64,000 nt of DNA from Euborellia annulipes (taxonomy: Eukaryota; Arthropoda; Insecta; Dermaptera; Anisolabididae): NCBI GenBank assembly GCA_023213315.1, contig JAKCPI010009344.1:1-64000 (forward strand), given 5' to 3'. A model generated the notes under the pieces. It saw only the letters and a list, made by a program, of their open reading frames with translations. It made no database searches and was not told the origin of the DNA. Shown piece by piece: positions 11,934 through 23,086 of this stretch (position 1 is the first letter of the stretch; each line of letters begins with the position of its first letter). The translations under genes and the position numbers were made by a program.

Positions 11934-12456
11934 TCTTTCTTTCAAGTAGGCTAAGTACGACCGTATGCTGTTGGAGGCGGTTTCTTAGGAATTGTTGGAA
12001 GAATGGAAATCAAACCAACAATTAATAACAAAGACAATTTATTGGTTGACGAGGATGCATTCTGTCGACCAATTAGAGGCTTTCATCAGAACCTTCTGAA
12101 ATGTATTTATTAACTAAATATTTATAATCTAAAACGAATTGTTAAGGGCCCCTTAAACGGTCAATAATAATGACGTTACTTTATCAGAATGACATTAATA
12201 AACATGTGATTCTGATAAAGTAATGTCATTATTATTGACCGTTTAAGGGGTCCTTAACAATTCGTTTTAGATTATAAATATTTAATGAGTAGAAACAGCC
12301 AGAAGGTTCTGATGAAGGCCTCTAATTGGTCGAAACGACAGGATGCATCCTCGTCAACCAATAAATTGTCTCTGCTATTAATTGATATTTTGATTTTCAT
12401 TCTTCCAACAATTCCTAAGAATCCTCCTTCCAACAGCAAATATACTTGAAAGAAAC
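11934..12456. mobile_element. PAL element 1, 523-bp near-perfect palindrome
   Basis: Two arms of about 250 bp (11934-12185 and 12205-12456) pair almost end to end. Landmarks on both sides include TTTCTTTCAAGTA / TACTTGAAAGAAA at the ends, TTGTTAAGG / CCTTAACAA, and TCTGATAAAGTAATGTC beside the centre. The right arm carries CTGATGA...GAAACGAC (12309-12339), the hammerhead-like core with a changed cleavage triplet. No ORF is present. It would fold into one giant hairpin when transcribed or extruded. Confidence 0.85.
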
Positions 12457-12489
12457 TACAATACACGTGAGAGGGAATTCCGAGAAAAT

Positions 12490-12949
12490 CAGTAAAGTTC
12501 ATCAGTAAAGTATCAGTAAACTATTTTATTAAAATTGGGTATCTAATTTAAATATAAAATTTCAAACCGTAGCTTTTGAGATATTTTGTCCACCCAAAGA
12601 GAGACAGACCATTTTGCGCTTAGAGACTCTCAAAACCTGTATCCAGAGTAAAAATGATCGAGGGATACACACGTCCGCAGCAGGTCTGCATAGTGAACCT
12701 TTAAGAACACAGGGATATACGCGCCCACACCAGGAACACATATTTTTCTTCTAGTTACTTTTGATCTACTGTGTGTGTCCCTGGTGCGGGCGCGTGTATC
12801 ACTGTGTGTCCCTAAAGGCTCACTATGCAGACCTGCTGCGGGCGTGAGGAACCCTCGATCATTTTTAATCAGTTTTACTTGAGATTTCCATCAATATATC
12901 GACATCGAATTTTTGACAAGATTGCAATGCAATAGGTAAGAGAAAGTAT
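12490..12949 (-). repeat. CRU repeat, copy 2, split by a PAL-D insertion
   Basis: Left-end part of CRU in reverse orientation: CATCAGTAAAGTATCAGTAA, AATATAAAATTTC, GAGATATTTTGTCC and CTCAAAACCTGTAT, then the PAL-D insertion (12643-12883). It resumes with ATTTCCATC, TCGACATCGAATTTTTGACA and the family's GGTAAGAGAAAGTA end. Confidence 0.75.
12643..12883. mobile_element. PAL-D copy 1 nested in CRU
   Basis: Terminal inverted repeats of about 100 bp. Outer words AGTAAAAATGATCGAGGG and (reverse) AGTAAAACTGATTAAAAATG lead into GCAGCAGGTCTGCAT...AGTGA and GGGCGTGT-type words on both arms. Comparison with the CRU copy at 19390 shows the interrupted site. The second copy is at 16416. No coding capacity. 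Confidence 0.8.
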
Positions 12950-13288
12950 AGTGTCATAATTTATTAAATTATTTGAAATTATGCCTTGGTTTAATTATTA
13001 ATTTCAAACATTTTTGAAGAATTTTAGATATTAAATGTCTAATTTAAATCGTTAATCGTCATATTGTTTTTAGACAATGATAGGGTATATAAAGTTTTAG
13101 GGATTTCATCAGTGAAATACAAATTTTCTATTGTTTAAACTTGAATGTTCATGCTATGTTACGTTTTGGAAACTTAAACATGTAATAAGATTTCCTTCAA
13201 TTCGTCAACTTTTTATTCAGAAACTATTTAAATAAAATAAAATGAATTGAGAGATGTGGATTGGATGAATTCCGGCATTCGGATATGA

Positions 13289-13471
13289 ACGATATCCGGT
13301 TTGTATGTATTTTGTTTCACCTTCAAGAGGAAGAGAGACGATGATTCACGTTTGAACAATTCTTTGATTGAACTCAATAAAGAAACATGCAAACTCACTA
13401 AAGATTCCGGATTCGCTAGGGACCAGGAGGAGGAGCAGAAGTCCAAAAGAAGAAGAAGGCAATGGCTTACC
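13289..13471 (+). CDS. Possible host exon, unidentified
   Basis: An open frame of about 60 codons ends at a TGA, and its last 48 codons are hydrophilic (residue runs such as KRKRDDDSRL and QEEEQKSKRRRRQW). An acceptor-like TTTCACCTTCAAG precedes AGGAAG. The reverse strand also has a good acceptor-like tract (TTCTTGTCTTGTTTCAG) at about 13470-13485, so direction is uncertain. I recognise no family, and it may be chance. Confidence 0.2.
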
Positions 13472-13651
13472 TGAAACAAGACAAGAAAAAAATACAATAA
13501 TTAATTGAAATTACAAGTCAATGTTGTGAGTGGTTGTTTATTTATGAGGTTTTTCCGGTTACGAGAGAAAGAGCGAGTATACTATCCATTTCAAAAGTAT
13601 TTGGGCTTAGTAAAATAGCGTATTATTATATAACCAAACACAGAACTAAAA

Positions 13652-13790
13652 AAATCTGGTGTGAGTGGTGCACAACACACAAATTTCTCTTGACCTTCGA
13701 TAAGAGAAAGTTGTGCATCGTGCTGATACACCAGATATTTTGTGTCGAGATAAATTTAGTTTCCCATAGCACCTTGGTTCCAAACTTGAA
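13652..13790 (-). repeat. CRU repeat, copy 3 (cruciform end only)
   Basis: The hairpin arms AATCTGGTGTGAG and TCTGATACACCAGATAT-like flank the loop words CTCTTGACCTTCG and ATAAGAGAAAG. GTGTCGAGATAAATTTAGTT follows. The rest of the family is absent. Confidence 0.7.
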
Positions 13791-14828
13791 CACTTGAATT
13801 TCATAAGTATAAAGTAAAAAAATCAATTAACTCAAAATTCCATAAGCTCGGTGTATTTTAAAGGTTGACGGCTTGAAATAAACTATGGTTATTTTTCAAA
13901 ATTTTAATCTCATATTTACAATAGAGCATCCTTAATTAATATTAAGTTAAGTTAAAATAATTTAATCTCTTAAACACAAAGGTTTTTGGAATTACCAATT
14001 AGACTATTTACAAAAGATAATCAAATTTTCTAAGAAAGTAACTGTAATTATAATTAGAAAATAGCTATCATGAATACTAAATGCATTTCCTATCTTATCT
14101 AGGAAATATAAATAAGTAAAAAAAATGTTGTCAATAATAATTGTCCATTGTTATGTGTTTTCTTGCTATTAATATATTACATAATGAAAATAAAAATAAT
14201 TTCTATATATATCGTCTATTTACTTTTTTTGTGCATGACCGAGGCTGACCTAAATTTATTTACATTTATTACTTACTAATGATGAATATTAAACAGTTTT
14301 CTAATATTTATTTTTATTCTATTTGTATTTAAAATGGCGAAATAATTATTATATTGAATAAAAAGAAAAAGTTCCTAAAATTGACATGTTTTTTTAATCA
14401 ATCCAAGTGAATATATCTCTGTTAACGCCCTTCATTTACACCCAAAGAAATTTTTTGTAAGGAGTTTAATGTTTTAGACAAGACAAAGTAGAGTGGGATT
14501 TTATCTCTCTGCAGGCTAATCTAAACAATCCAGCGACAACCAAAAATAAAGAGAAGTTGCTTGATTGTATTACCAGGACGTATTTAGGAATTTCGAAATA
14601 CAAAACACACGCCGGGGTTTATTTTCAGAGAGAGAGAGAGAGAAACGATGGCTTAAAATGAATGGGAATGAAGGAAAGAGAGATTTTTTTTTGTATTAAT
14701 AAAAAATTCCATTAGAAAAGTTAAGAAGACTCTAATAGCCTACTACTACTATCAAAATAAATAATGATAGAATTTCTGTCCCATTAATTAAATCTTGAAT
14801 GAGATCTATGTGACATCTAATGAAATTT
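13791..14828. other. AT-rich stretch without genes
   Basis: (GA)n at 14628-14642 and nothing else. Confidence 0.55.
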
Positions 14829-14841
14829 AAAGAAAATAGAA

Positions 14842-15002
14842 GCTCTCGGGCTTGGCATAGTAGGTAGCGTGCCTGCCTTGTATACCAAGGGTCGAGGGTT
14901 CGGATCCCAGGCAGTCCGATGAATTTATTTAAGCCATTTGGATACCAAATGGCTTAAATAAGAATGCCTGGACCCCAATATATATACAGTTTAAAAAAAA
15001 AA
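14842..15002 (+). mobile_element. SINE-A copy 3, short form with target duplication
   Basis: The head has A box TTGGCATAGTAGGTAGCG and B box GGTTCGGATCC. It carries the intact body hairpin (TTTAAGCCATTTGG / CCAAATGGCTTAAA) and GCCTGGACCCC. An A run then directly replaces the usual GTTGCCGAAAAGAC and GTGTG part. Flanks AAAGAAAATAGAA (14829-14841) and AAAGAAAATCGAA (15003-15015) differ by one base, so this is a genuine 3'-shortened insertion. Confidence 0.85.
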
Positions 15003-15015
15003 AAAGAAAATCGAA

Positions 15016-16411
15016 AAATTTGATTAATTAAAATTAAACATGAATTATCCCATGAAATCAAAAATATTTTCAATACGATATTAATATTCAAAATATGCTC
15101 TCAATTTTTCTAACTTTTACCACAGTCTAGGAATTATTTATATTCTCAAGAGAGAGCTTATTATTTATACGTTGTATTTATTTATTTAACACTTTTATCA
15201 ATGTGTATGTATTACCTGTAACACCCAAATTGTATACTCCTTTAGTTTTCTTAAATTATCTATTAATATTAAATTATATTGGTGCAACTGGAGAACTACC
15301 ACTTTCAATCATCAACAGAAGTGATTTAACAACTAAACTGATGATGACACTTGAGTGTCAAAAATGTTAAAAATGTTAGTTTCATATAATAAAATAGGAA
15401 AGCTGCAGAGATAAAATAAGATTAAAATTTGAAATTTTCTTTTTATTTGATTTCATTTGTATACTTCTTCAGGACTTATCCACAAAGTTTATTGGTGAAT
15501 TGGATCATAGATGATCATAATGAAGGACGCGAATGGCATCCGAATGCTTGACGCTTAAATAAAAAAATTTCATCCCTGCCCTCATTTATTAAAATTATTA
15601 ATTTATTATAAAAAAATTTGTAGAAGGGTTAAGTACTAAATATTAAAAAAAAAAAAAATTGCATTATGCTGATAATCATAGAATTATTTACTTATACTTG
15701 TATACTTATATCTAAGTATAAATAAATAGCATTTTAAATATATCGTATTTGGTTGTTTCACTTTTTTCTTAAAGAACAAACACAACGAAAGATAAAAGCA
15801 GTTTCAACAATAACAACTACTTGTAAAATTCTGTATATACCTGTAGCTGATTTTTATAGCCTAAAAAAAAGTAATAACATTTAATTTATGATATTTGCAA
15901 ATATTAATATTATATCATTTAAATATTTTTTTTTTTTTTGAAGTACAGTAGTTCTCATTTTATTGGGGAGGTTGAATAAATTACATTCAAAAACGTTAAA
16001 AGCTCAGTGATAAAAAAATAATCACTTAATAAAATAAATACAAATATGTTATGTAAATTGATTCCAAAATGAAAGAGAGATGGTCTCCACTGTGATATCA
16101 TTTAAATAATCTTGATGAGCTTCATTTGAGTTTTGGAAGGGGAAAAGAGTATAATATAAACAACATCTCAGTTTTCGAGAGAGAGATGATCTTTTTTTTT
16201 CTCTTTCAAAATCATGTAATGTAAAATACATGTTGTTTTTATTTACTAAACGAGACTCTAGAGATTAATTTTCTATCTGGTCTAATTAATTTGAAAATCC
16301 GTTCCGGTAGATATTTAAAAAAAATAAGAGAGGGGGAATTTGATTACATAAACGGAGAAACAACCAGCTTCCTTTTGCCAAACAACTTTGCTTTTGAATT
16401 ATTGTATATTA
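15016..16411. other. AT-rich stretch without genes
   Basis: A/T runs only. No repeat ends recognised. Confidence 0.5.
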
Positions 16412-16415
16412 GATA

Positions 16416-16693
16416 CCGAATAAAAATGATTAAAAATGGTCGAGGGATCCACACGCCCGCAGCAGGTCTGCATTGTGAACCCTTAGGGACACACAGGGAT
16501 ATACACGCCCACACCGGGGACACCCAGGGATACACATGACCCCACCAGGGACAAACATATTTCTTCTGGTCACTTTCGATCTACTGTGTGTGTCCCTGGT
16601 GTGGGCGTGTATATCCTTGTGTGTCCCTAAGTGTTCACTACAGACCTGTTGAGGGCGTGTATCCCTCGGTCATTTTTAATCATTTTTACTCGG
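16416..16693. mobile_element. PAL-D copy 2
   Basis: Long terminal inverted repeats: CCGAATAAAAATGATTAAAA at the left and, reversed, CCGAGTAAAAATGATTAAAA at the right. GCAGCAGGTCTGCATTGTGA and CACACAGGGATATACACGCC words lie inside, mirrored on the other arm. GATA flanks both ends (16412-16415 and 16694-16697), a possible 4-bp duplication. Tandem CACCAGGGACA / CACCGGGGACA words lie near the centre. Confidence 0.8.
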
Positions 16694-16697
16694 GATA

Positions 16698-18554
16698 TAA
16701 AATAATATTAATTCGGGGTTTATAGAAAGTAGATGTTTTCTTGAATAGAAAGAAGACAAAATTAATAAAATCATAGGGGCGAAAAAACCTTTGTAGAAAT
16801 TGTTGACTGGAAGATAGGCAGCCCAAAAGTCTTTCCACTAAACAATTTCAGTGTCTCTGTGACTGGATTTATTTAATAGGAGCCATAAATGATTCTTATT
16901 TAATAAATTTGAATAAGAATTATAGGTTTTTGATCATTTTGAAAATGTTTATCTTATTTAAAAAAACCACCCTGTTATAATAAATACTTGAACATTTCTA
17001 GCTACAATCTTTAATCAAATTATAATGTTCTGCACTATGATTTAAAAGCAATATCAAATAATAATCTTGAATTTGTTGATCGATATATGACAAATTTTAT
17101 TATTTTGATTGTAAAAATGTTATATATTAAAAAAAGTAAAATGCATTAAATAGGCAAAGATACCATGTTTTAGTTTAAGAATTGTGATAGAAATTTACCT
17201 CGTATTATCCGGTAAAAAAACTTTTTGCTTGAACTAAAAAAAAGTATTAAAAAAATTTTCTTTGAGATTTTTGTTCTAATCAAGTTTCTAATAGATGGAA
17301 TCAATTTACCTTAAAACCTCATCATATTTTCTAAATAAGATGAAAATTAATAATTCATAATCAGATTTGTTAAATATTAAATAATTTGAATTATATATAA
17401 GAGATCGTTCGTTTATGGACCCGATAAAAGAGACATCTTGGATAGATAGGCCCTCACTAACATTGAGAGTGTAGTGGAAAGCTATTTGGGTTGCCTAACT
17501 TCCAGCATATAATCACAAACGAATTACTTCTTTATAGCTTCGACTTGTGAAAAAAGTATAAAATTTATTAAAAAAATGTACGAAGACAATGTAAAAAAGA
17601 TCACTTGGACACACTCTGCTCTAAGCGGCCTAACTAGGAATAAAAGCAGATGTTTTATAGTAAATGCAATTTGCCCTGATGGGCGTCTACATGGATTTTG
17701 TATAAAGAAAATTCAATAAAAATAAATATCCTAATGAAATATTCATTATTTACAAAAACAAATATACAAATTTATTAGATAATCAAACAAGAATGACACA
17801 AATATAAACTAAATTTAGGGCTTGTATTTTTAATGAAAAATTATCAAAACGTCAAAATAAAATTTTAGATAAAGAAAAAAAAATCAATAATAACAAACAG
17901 GTTGTAAAAGAGTAAATAAATTCTGAAGAATAAAAACAAATCGAAGCCATTTGGATGTAAATTTATTTGCTTTTGCCTCCTTGACTTGTCTTGACTTCCT
18001 TCTCAACGATACAATATTTTAATAAAAAGTCAATATATATGAAAGCTTTAAAAAAAAAGATCCACATTCAGATGTTTTGTTTATTTAAATTAAAAATAGG
18101 AACGAGAGATCCGGGATCCATTTGGAATGTGGGGGAAAATTGGAATATGATATCACGTTTCGATAATTAGAGAAAGGATTTTTGAAAATTCAATTGGGGA
18201 TTGATTTTCATCAATGTTTTACTAAAGGAATATAATTATTTTATAATTAGATATATTTTATAAAGCTAATAAAAGGTGAATCCACGTGCCTTTAGGGGGA
18301 ATCACAGAATCGACCAAATCTAAATATTGCAATACAAAATCTCTGGTTTGTCAGAAATTCAAGAGGTTTTGAACTATAGACGATTTAAGTTCAAGCTATG
18401 CCAAAGCACGGCAATGGGAGGCCTCAAAAAACAAGCGTGTGAAATGTCACCCATTGACCACAAATGGAAAATAAAAGTTGAAAATCAGTATATGGAAATA
18501 AAAATTTGAAAAATAAAGAAATCAACTATTCTTATTATTGTCACTGATAATAAA
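16698..18554. other. AT-rich stretch without genes
   Basis: No supported ORF, RNA or repeat end. Confidence 0.5.
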
Positions 18555-19012
18555 AATCTGGTAGACTGGTCGTAAAGCACAAAACTTTCTCTTACTTCGG
18601 TACACAGCAGATTTTTTGTATCGACATATATTTAGTTTCCGCCGATACATTTTTATTATTATGTATTTATAAACATGGGAAAATATTTATATTTTGTTGC
18701 AATTTCTCCTTTCTTTTCTATGAAGTAATAAAGGGTTAAAAAAAACTTTAAGATAACCTTTGGTTTTTTTTAAAGATTTTTAACAGTATAAAATTTTAAT
18801 TATTTTTAATAAATAAGTCTAAATAAAATAAAATTTTTTATAAGAAGTACAAGAGTAAAGTGTGCTTCAAAAGATTTCATGGCCGAAATGAGAATAATAG
18901 CCTACATTTTAAAGAGCAACTAAAAAATAATTTCTTTACTGTTTCAAGAAAATATAAATTGGTAAAAACGTTACTACACTGCCATGTCAAATAACCTGAC
19001 AACTTGACATCA

Positions 19013-19061
19013 TTTTTGTCCTGATGAAGAGTGCGATCGGCACTCGAAACGTCGACAAAAA
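19013..19061 (+). ncRNA. Hammerhead-ribozyme-like motif (best copy)
   Basis: CTGATGA (19021-19027), one unpaired A, a six-bp stem GAGTGC / GCACTC and GAAACGTC (19046-19053). The flanks TTTTTGTC (19013-19020) and GACAAAAA (19054-19061) are perfectly complementary, exactly where helix I of a type I hammerhead would be, with GUC as the cleavage triplet. ACGT after GAA is self-complementary, so helix III could form only between two copies. The extra A before helix II departs from the canonical core. Penelope-like elements and retrozymes are known to carry such motifs. Activity here is inference. Confidence 0.45.
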
Positions 19062-19185
19062 ATAGATTTTTATTTCATTTTTCGCCTTGGCTGCTCATAT
19101 AGCCACATCCTCATAAAAAAAAATTGTTTTTGAATTTTAATCAAAATCGTTGGAACGAATTTTGAGGAAATCGAAAAAAAACTAA

Positions 19186-19246
19186 TGAATCCAATACTTT
19201 CTCTCTCTATATATATTAACACTATATATAGAGGTAAGAGAAAGTA
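19186..19246 (-). repeat. Solo CRU left end nested in CRU
   Basis: AATCCAATACTTTCTCTCTC, an AT-rich spacer and AGGTAAGAGAAAGTA repeat the family terminus inside another CRU copy. Confidence 0.65.
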
Positions 19247-19493
19247 AAAAAAAGTACTTCAGTAAAGTACTAGTACTCTTAGGCCGTATATAAAATTTCA
19301 ACCTCTTTTCGTTCTTGAGATATTTTGGAGGGACAGAAACAATGATACACACACAGACTATGTTGCAAAAATCAAATTTTTGGACTCAGGGGACCTCAAA
19401 ACATGTATTTCCATAAAAATTTCGACATCGAATTTTTGACATGAACACAATACTTTCTCTCTAAAGGTCTATATATATAGGGGAAGAGAAAGT

Positions 19494-20391
19494 AAAAATG
19501 AGTTAAAAATGTTTCAATCTTAGGACTATACAAGTAGAACTAAATCATCTTAACGCACTGTATTAAAATATAATAAATATAACTTGAAAAATATAGGTAA
19601 TCAAACAGTTGAGGTCCAAACATTCCTAATAATAAGTAAAACAAAATTTCTTAAAAGACAAAATTACATAAAAACATCGTCTGTGAGAAACTTTTATCGA
19701 ATAAATGTGAATCTGACAATGCACCGAATCGTTGCTCTCATACTATTAAATTATATCGACTTGATATTTCATATTCAACTAAAATAATGACATTGATTGC
19801 AATATGAAAAGAAAAGTGCAAAAAAAAGTTTTATAAATAGGCCAATTAAGTGGAATAAAAAACTTTGGTATAAAGTTCCGAATCAAATTGAATATCCATG
19901 TAGAAATTAAGAAAAACTTTGGACGCGAAATTTTCTTTAATCGTCAGTTTTTACTTGTGAATTTTTTAAGCTTTTCTCTTTTCCTTATAGGATTAATTTC
20001 CTTTTGTAATAAATTTAAAGCACTTCTAATGCATTTGGTTTGAGGATGCGGGTCCCATTGTCTGAATGTGTGCCTGTGCAGGTGATATCCGTCTCGTTGA
20101 TTCTTGTCTAAGCCCTGAACCAGCAAAAAACCGAGCAAAAACTTCCCCTCTCTCTGAATGCCAATTCAATTTTCCATCAATCTTGACAATGACATTTCTC
20201 TCTTTCTCTCTTATCACTCCTCTCTCTCTCTCTACGAAGTTAGATAGACACTCCAGTGATGGATTTGGCATTCAACTACAATTTATCAATTTTACAGTCT
20301 TTATATATACAGAGACACATCTCAATCTCTGACACTTGTTCAACCCTTTAGAGATTTAAGACATTTCAAATATTTAAAATATTAAATACTC
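19494..20391. other. Stretch without supported genes
   Basis: Short ORFs at 20026-20332 overlap on both strands in a CT-rich patch ((CT)n at 20220-20233) and show no domain. Confidence 0.5.
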
Positions 20392-20580
20392 CTTTGCCGA
20401 GGTACTTTTGTACACGGAGATTGCATTCTCTGTTCATCGCTATCTATCGTCACCCCTTCAAGTTATTTAATTTCATATCAATAACCCCTATGGCTCTATC
20501 TCCCCACTCACAACATTGTCAGATCCTTTCATCCAACCTAATTTATGCTAAGAAGGAGGGATCCCCTCAGAACCAGCTTC
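20392..20580 (-). mobile_element. SINE-C 3' part, decayed
   Basis: Shares with 1359-1918 the order CCGAGGT.CTT, GTACACGGAGA, CACCCC.T.AAGTTA, CATCCAACCT, TATGCTA and GGAGGGA.CCCCTCAG. Tail and head are lost. Confidence 0.6.
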
Positions 20581-20865
20581 AAATTAGTTTTTCTCTCACC
20601 AAAATAAAATTTTTTTCTCAACTATATAAATAAAAAAAAAAAGTGGAACGTCCCCCGGTAGATATCAGTACAATTGATTGATAAATATATGTAATACGTT
20701 TAAACCCCCTCAGCAGCCAAAATGGCAAAATAAAAATAAAAATTTTAATTTAATTAATTAGCATTATCCAAACCTTTTTCAAAACCATTTAATTAAAACT
20801 TTTATGAGTTATTTATTAATGGAACAAATTTAATATTTAAAAATTTTGTGATGCCAGCTGGCCAA

Positions 20866-21345
20866 ACGGACTACCTTCGGTAATTGAAAGTTGTGTAATA
20901 TGCTTGTAGCACCAGATTTTTTGTGTCGAGATATAATTAGTTTCCACCGATATATTAAAATTTAAGATGTAAAATTTATAAACGTGGGAAAATATTTATA
21001 TTTATTTATACCATGGCAACAATTTCTTCTATCTTTCCTATCAAGTTAAAGAGTAAAGTGGTCTTAAAACAATTTTGAGAGCAAAATGAGAATACACATT
21101 TTAAAGAGCATCTAAAAAAATTTAAATTTTATTCAAAATCGTTAGTGCAAATTTTGAGAAAATGGAAAAAAATTAAAAAGGTGCATTAGTAAAGTACTAG
21201 TACTTTTTGGTCGATTTTGTTCAAAAGAATCGTGTCACGGGCCAGAGAGGAGCCTAACTTAAATATAAAATTTCGACTTCCTAGATCTTTTCGTTCTTGA
21301 AATATTTTGTTCACAGACAGACACACATAGACACAGAATACAGAA
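20866..21345 (-). repeat. CRU repeat, copy 5
   Basis: Half the cruciform (CTACCTTCGGTAATTGAAAG...AGCACCAGATTTTTTG) is followed by GTGTCGAGATATAATTAGTT, GATGTAAAATTTATAAACGT, ACCATGGCAACAATTTC, GTAAAGTACTAGTACTTTTT, GTGTCACGG, CTTTTCGTTCTTGAAATATT and GACAGACACACA. It stops before the TACTTTCTCTTACC terminus. Confidence 0.75.
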
Positions 21346-21433
21346 AGTAAAAATTATGGAAATATTGAAATAAAATCGAAATAGATTTTTTAAAAGATTC
21401 TTTGTGATGGAATTTCTACGTTCATTTAAAAAA

Positions 21434-21748
21434 CATTTTCAAATCAGAAATGAAGAGGAATACAGCCAGGTAAGAAGCATCTATTATTAAATCAAACTCC
21501 TTTATTACAAAACGTTTCGGTCAATTTGATTGTTGTATAAGTTTTTATTTTAAATAGAGTTGTTAAAACAGTCATATACAAAAGCCTTATTTTATGCATA
21601 GGCTAACAACTCTATTAAAAAAAAAAACTTATACAACTGAAGGTGACACAATCAAATTGGCCGAAACGTTTTCTAATAGAGTTTGATTTAATAATAGAGG
21701 CTTCCTACCTGGCTGCATTCCTCTTAATTTCTGTGATTGATTTCAACA
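21434..21748. mobile_element. PAL element 2, inverted repeat with CGAAACGT words
   Basis: Arms of about 110 bp (21434-21545 and 21640-21748). Shared words are TTTCAAATCA.A, AAGAGGAAT.CAGCCAGGTA, TATTATTAAATCAAACTC and AAACGTTTCGG.CAATTTGAT, with ACAACTCTATT flanking the centre. GCCGAAACGTT on the right arm matches the other PAL elements. No ORF. Confidence 0.8.
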
Positions 21749-22320
21749 CAGCTATTTTCTTCATTAATGATATTTTTAAATCCAATCTAAGATTAAATGA
21801 TGAATTTTGTTTATTAGAAATTGAAAAAAAAAAAAAATTTTGTTAATAAAAAAAGAGCGGAGCCTCGGTTTTTTTTCGCATACCAAGAAAGAACCCGATT
21901 CAGCATTCTTTTGGTTAAAAATTTGTCGCTTCAACGCATTTACTATAATAATTGGACAGCTATTTAGATAAAGAAAGGATGAATATCAGATAACACAAGA
22001 AAGGATTTGTGTTTATATTTTAGAAAAGAGCGAAGAAAAAATGTAGAAAATATGAATAGATATAAAAGTTGAATATCATTCTATCTTTATATTTATAATT
22101 TATCAAATATTTTTATTTGAATTTCTCAAATTACTTCGTTCAAGTTTCAAAAGCTTGACGGGAAATGACCAGTTCCGTGATAAATTGAGGAATAAAAGAC
22201 TATAATTAGTAAATACTTGAATACCGATAGGTGGATTGATTATTTAACTATAGTTAGCTAAAAGGTCAAATATTTTAAAAATATTCTAAAATACAAATGC
22301 TGATAAAATTAATTATAAAA
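21749..22320. other. AT-rich stretch without genes
   Basis: Nothing recognisable. Confidence 0.5.
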
Positions 22321-22999
22321 AATCTGGTGTGACTGGCGCACAGCACACAACTTTCTCTTACCTTCGGTAATCGAAAGTTGTGTTCTGTGCTTGTCACACC
22401 AGATTTTTTGTGTCGACATATATTTAGTTCCCGACAGTACGGAACATTTGAATTCAGATGTAAAATTTATAAGTATGGGAAAATATTTATATTTTGTTAC
22501 CATGGCAACCATTTCTCCTATCTTCCCTATGAAATACAAGAGTAAAGTGGTCTTCAGAAGATTTCAATCGCAAAATGAGAATATACATTTTAAAGAGCAT
22601 CTAAAAAATAATTGATTTTTGAATTTAAAAAAATCGTTGGAGCAAATTTTGAGAAAATCGAAAAAAACTGAAAAAGTACATCAGTAAAGTACTAGTACTC
22701 TTTGGCCGATTTTGATTAAAAGCTTATTTTTCCGGTACCGGTGGGTGTTTAAGTTAAATATAAAATTTCAACCTCGTAGCTCAATTCCTTCATGCTTAAA
22801 ATTGAACACACACCCACCCACACACCCACACACCCACCCACCCACCCACAGACAGACCATGTCGCGAAAACCACTTTTTTGGATTCAGGGGACCTCAAAA
22901 CGTGAAGATCCATCAAAATCTCGACATCGAATTTTTGACATGAATCCAATACTTTCTCTCTATATATATATTACATATATACATAGGTAAGAGAAAGTA
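22321..22999 (-). repeat. CRU repeat, copy 6 (complete)
   Basis: Complete reverse copy. The cruciform end (22321-22405) has the stem pairs AATCTGGTGTGAC / GTCACACCAGATT and CACAACTTTC / GAAAGTTGTG around TCTTACCTTCGGTAA. Next come TGTCGACATATATTTAG, GATGTAAAATTTATAAGTAT, TACCATGGCAACCATTTCTC, GTACATCAGTAAAGTACTAG and CATGTCGCGAAAACCACTTT. It ends with CTCGACATCGAATTTTTGAC, AATACTTTCTCTC and AGGTAAGAGAAAGTA. A (CCCACA)n microsatellite lies at 22805-22850. No coding frame is conserved between copies. Confidence 0.85.
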
Positions 23000-23086
23000 A
23001 AAAAATAAACATTAAAAATCTCTATATGGTGTTCGATGCCTAAGACTTAAAAAAAAATATAAATAATTTTTTGACGTGACGTCTTA

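Larger units (their letters stand above)
18555..19493 (-). repeat. CRU repeat, copy 4, with internal insertions
   Basis: Starts with a damaged cruciform (AATCTGGTAGACTGG...ACAGCAGATTTTTTG), then TATCGACATATATTTAGTTT, CATGGGAAAATATTTATATT, AAGTACAAGAGTAAAGTG, AAAGTACTAGTACTCTTAGG, TTTCGACATCGAATTTTTGA and the end GAGAAAGTA. It is interrupted by an A/T-rich insertion around 18740-18840, a piece with a hammerhead-like core (about 18955-19130) and a solo CRU left end (19186-19246). Confidence 0.75.
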
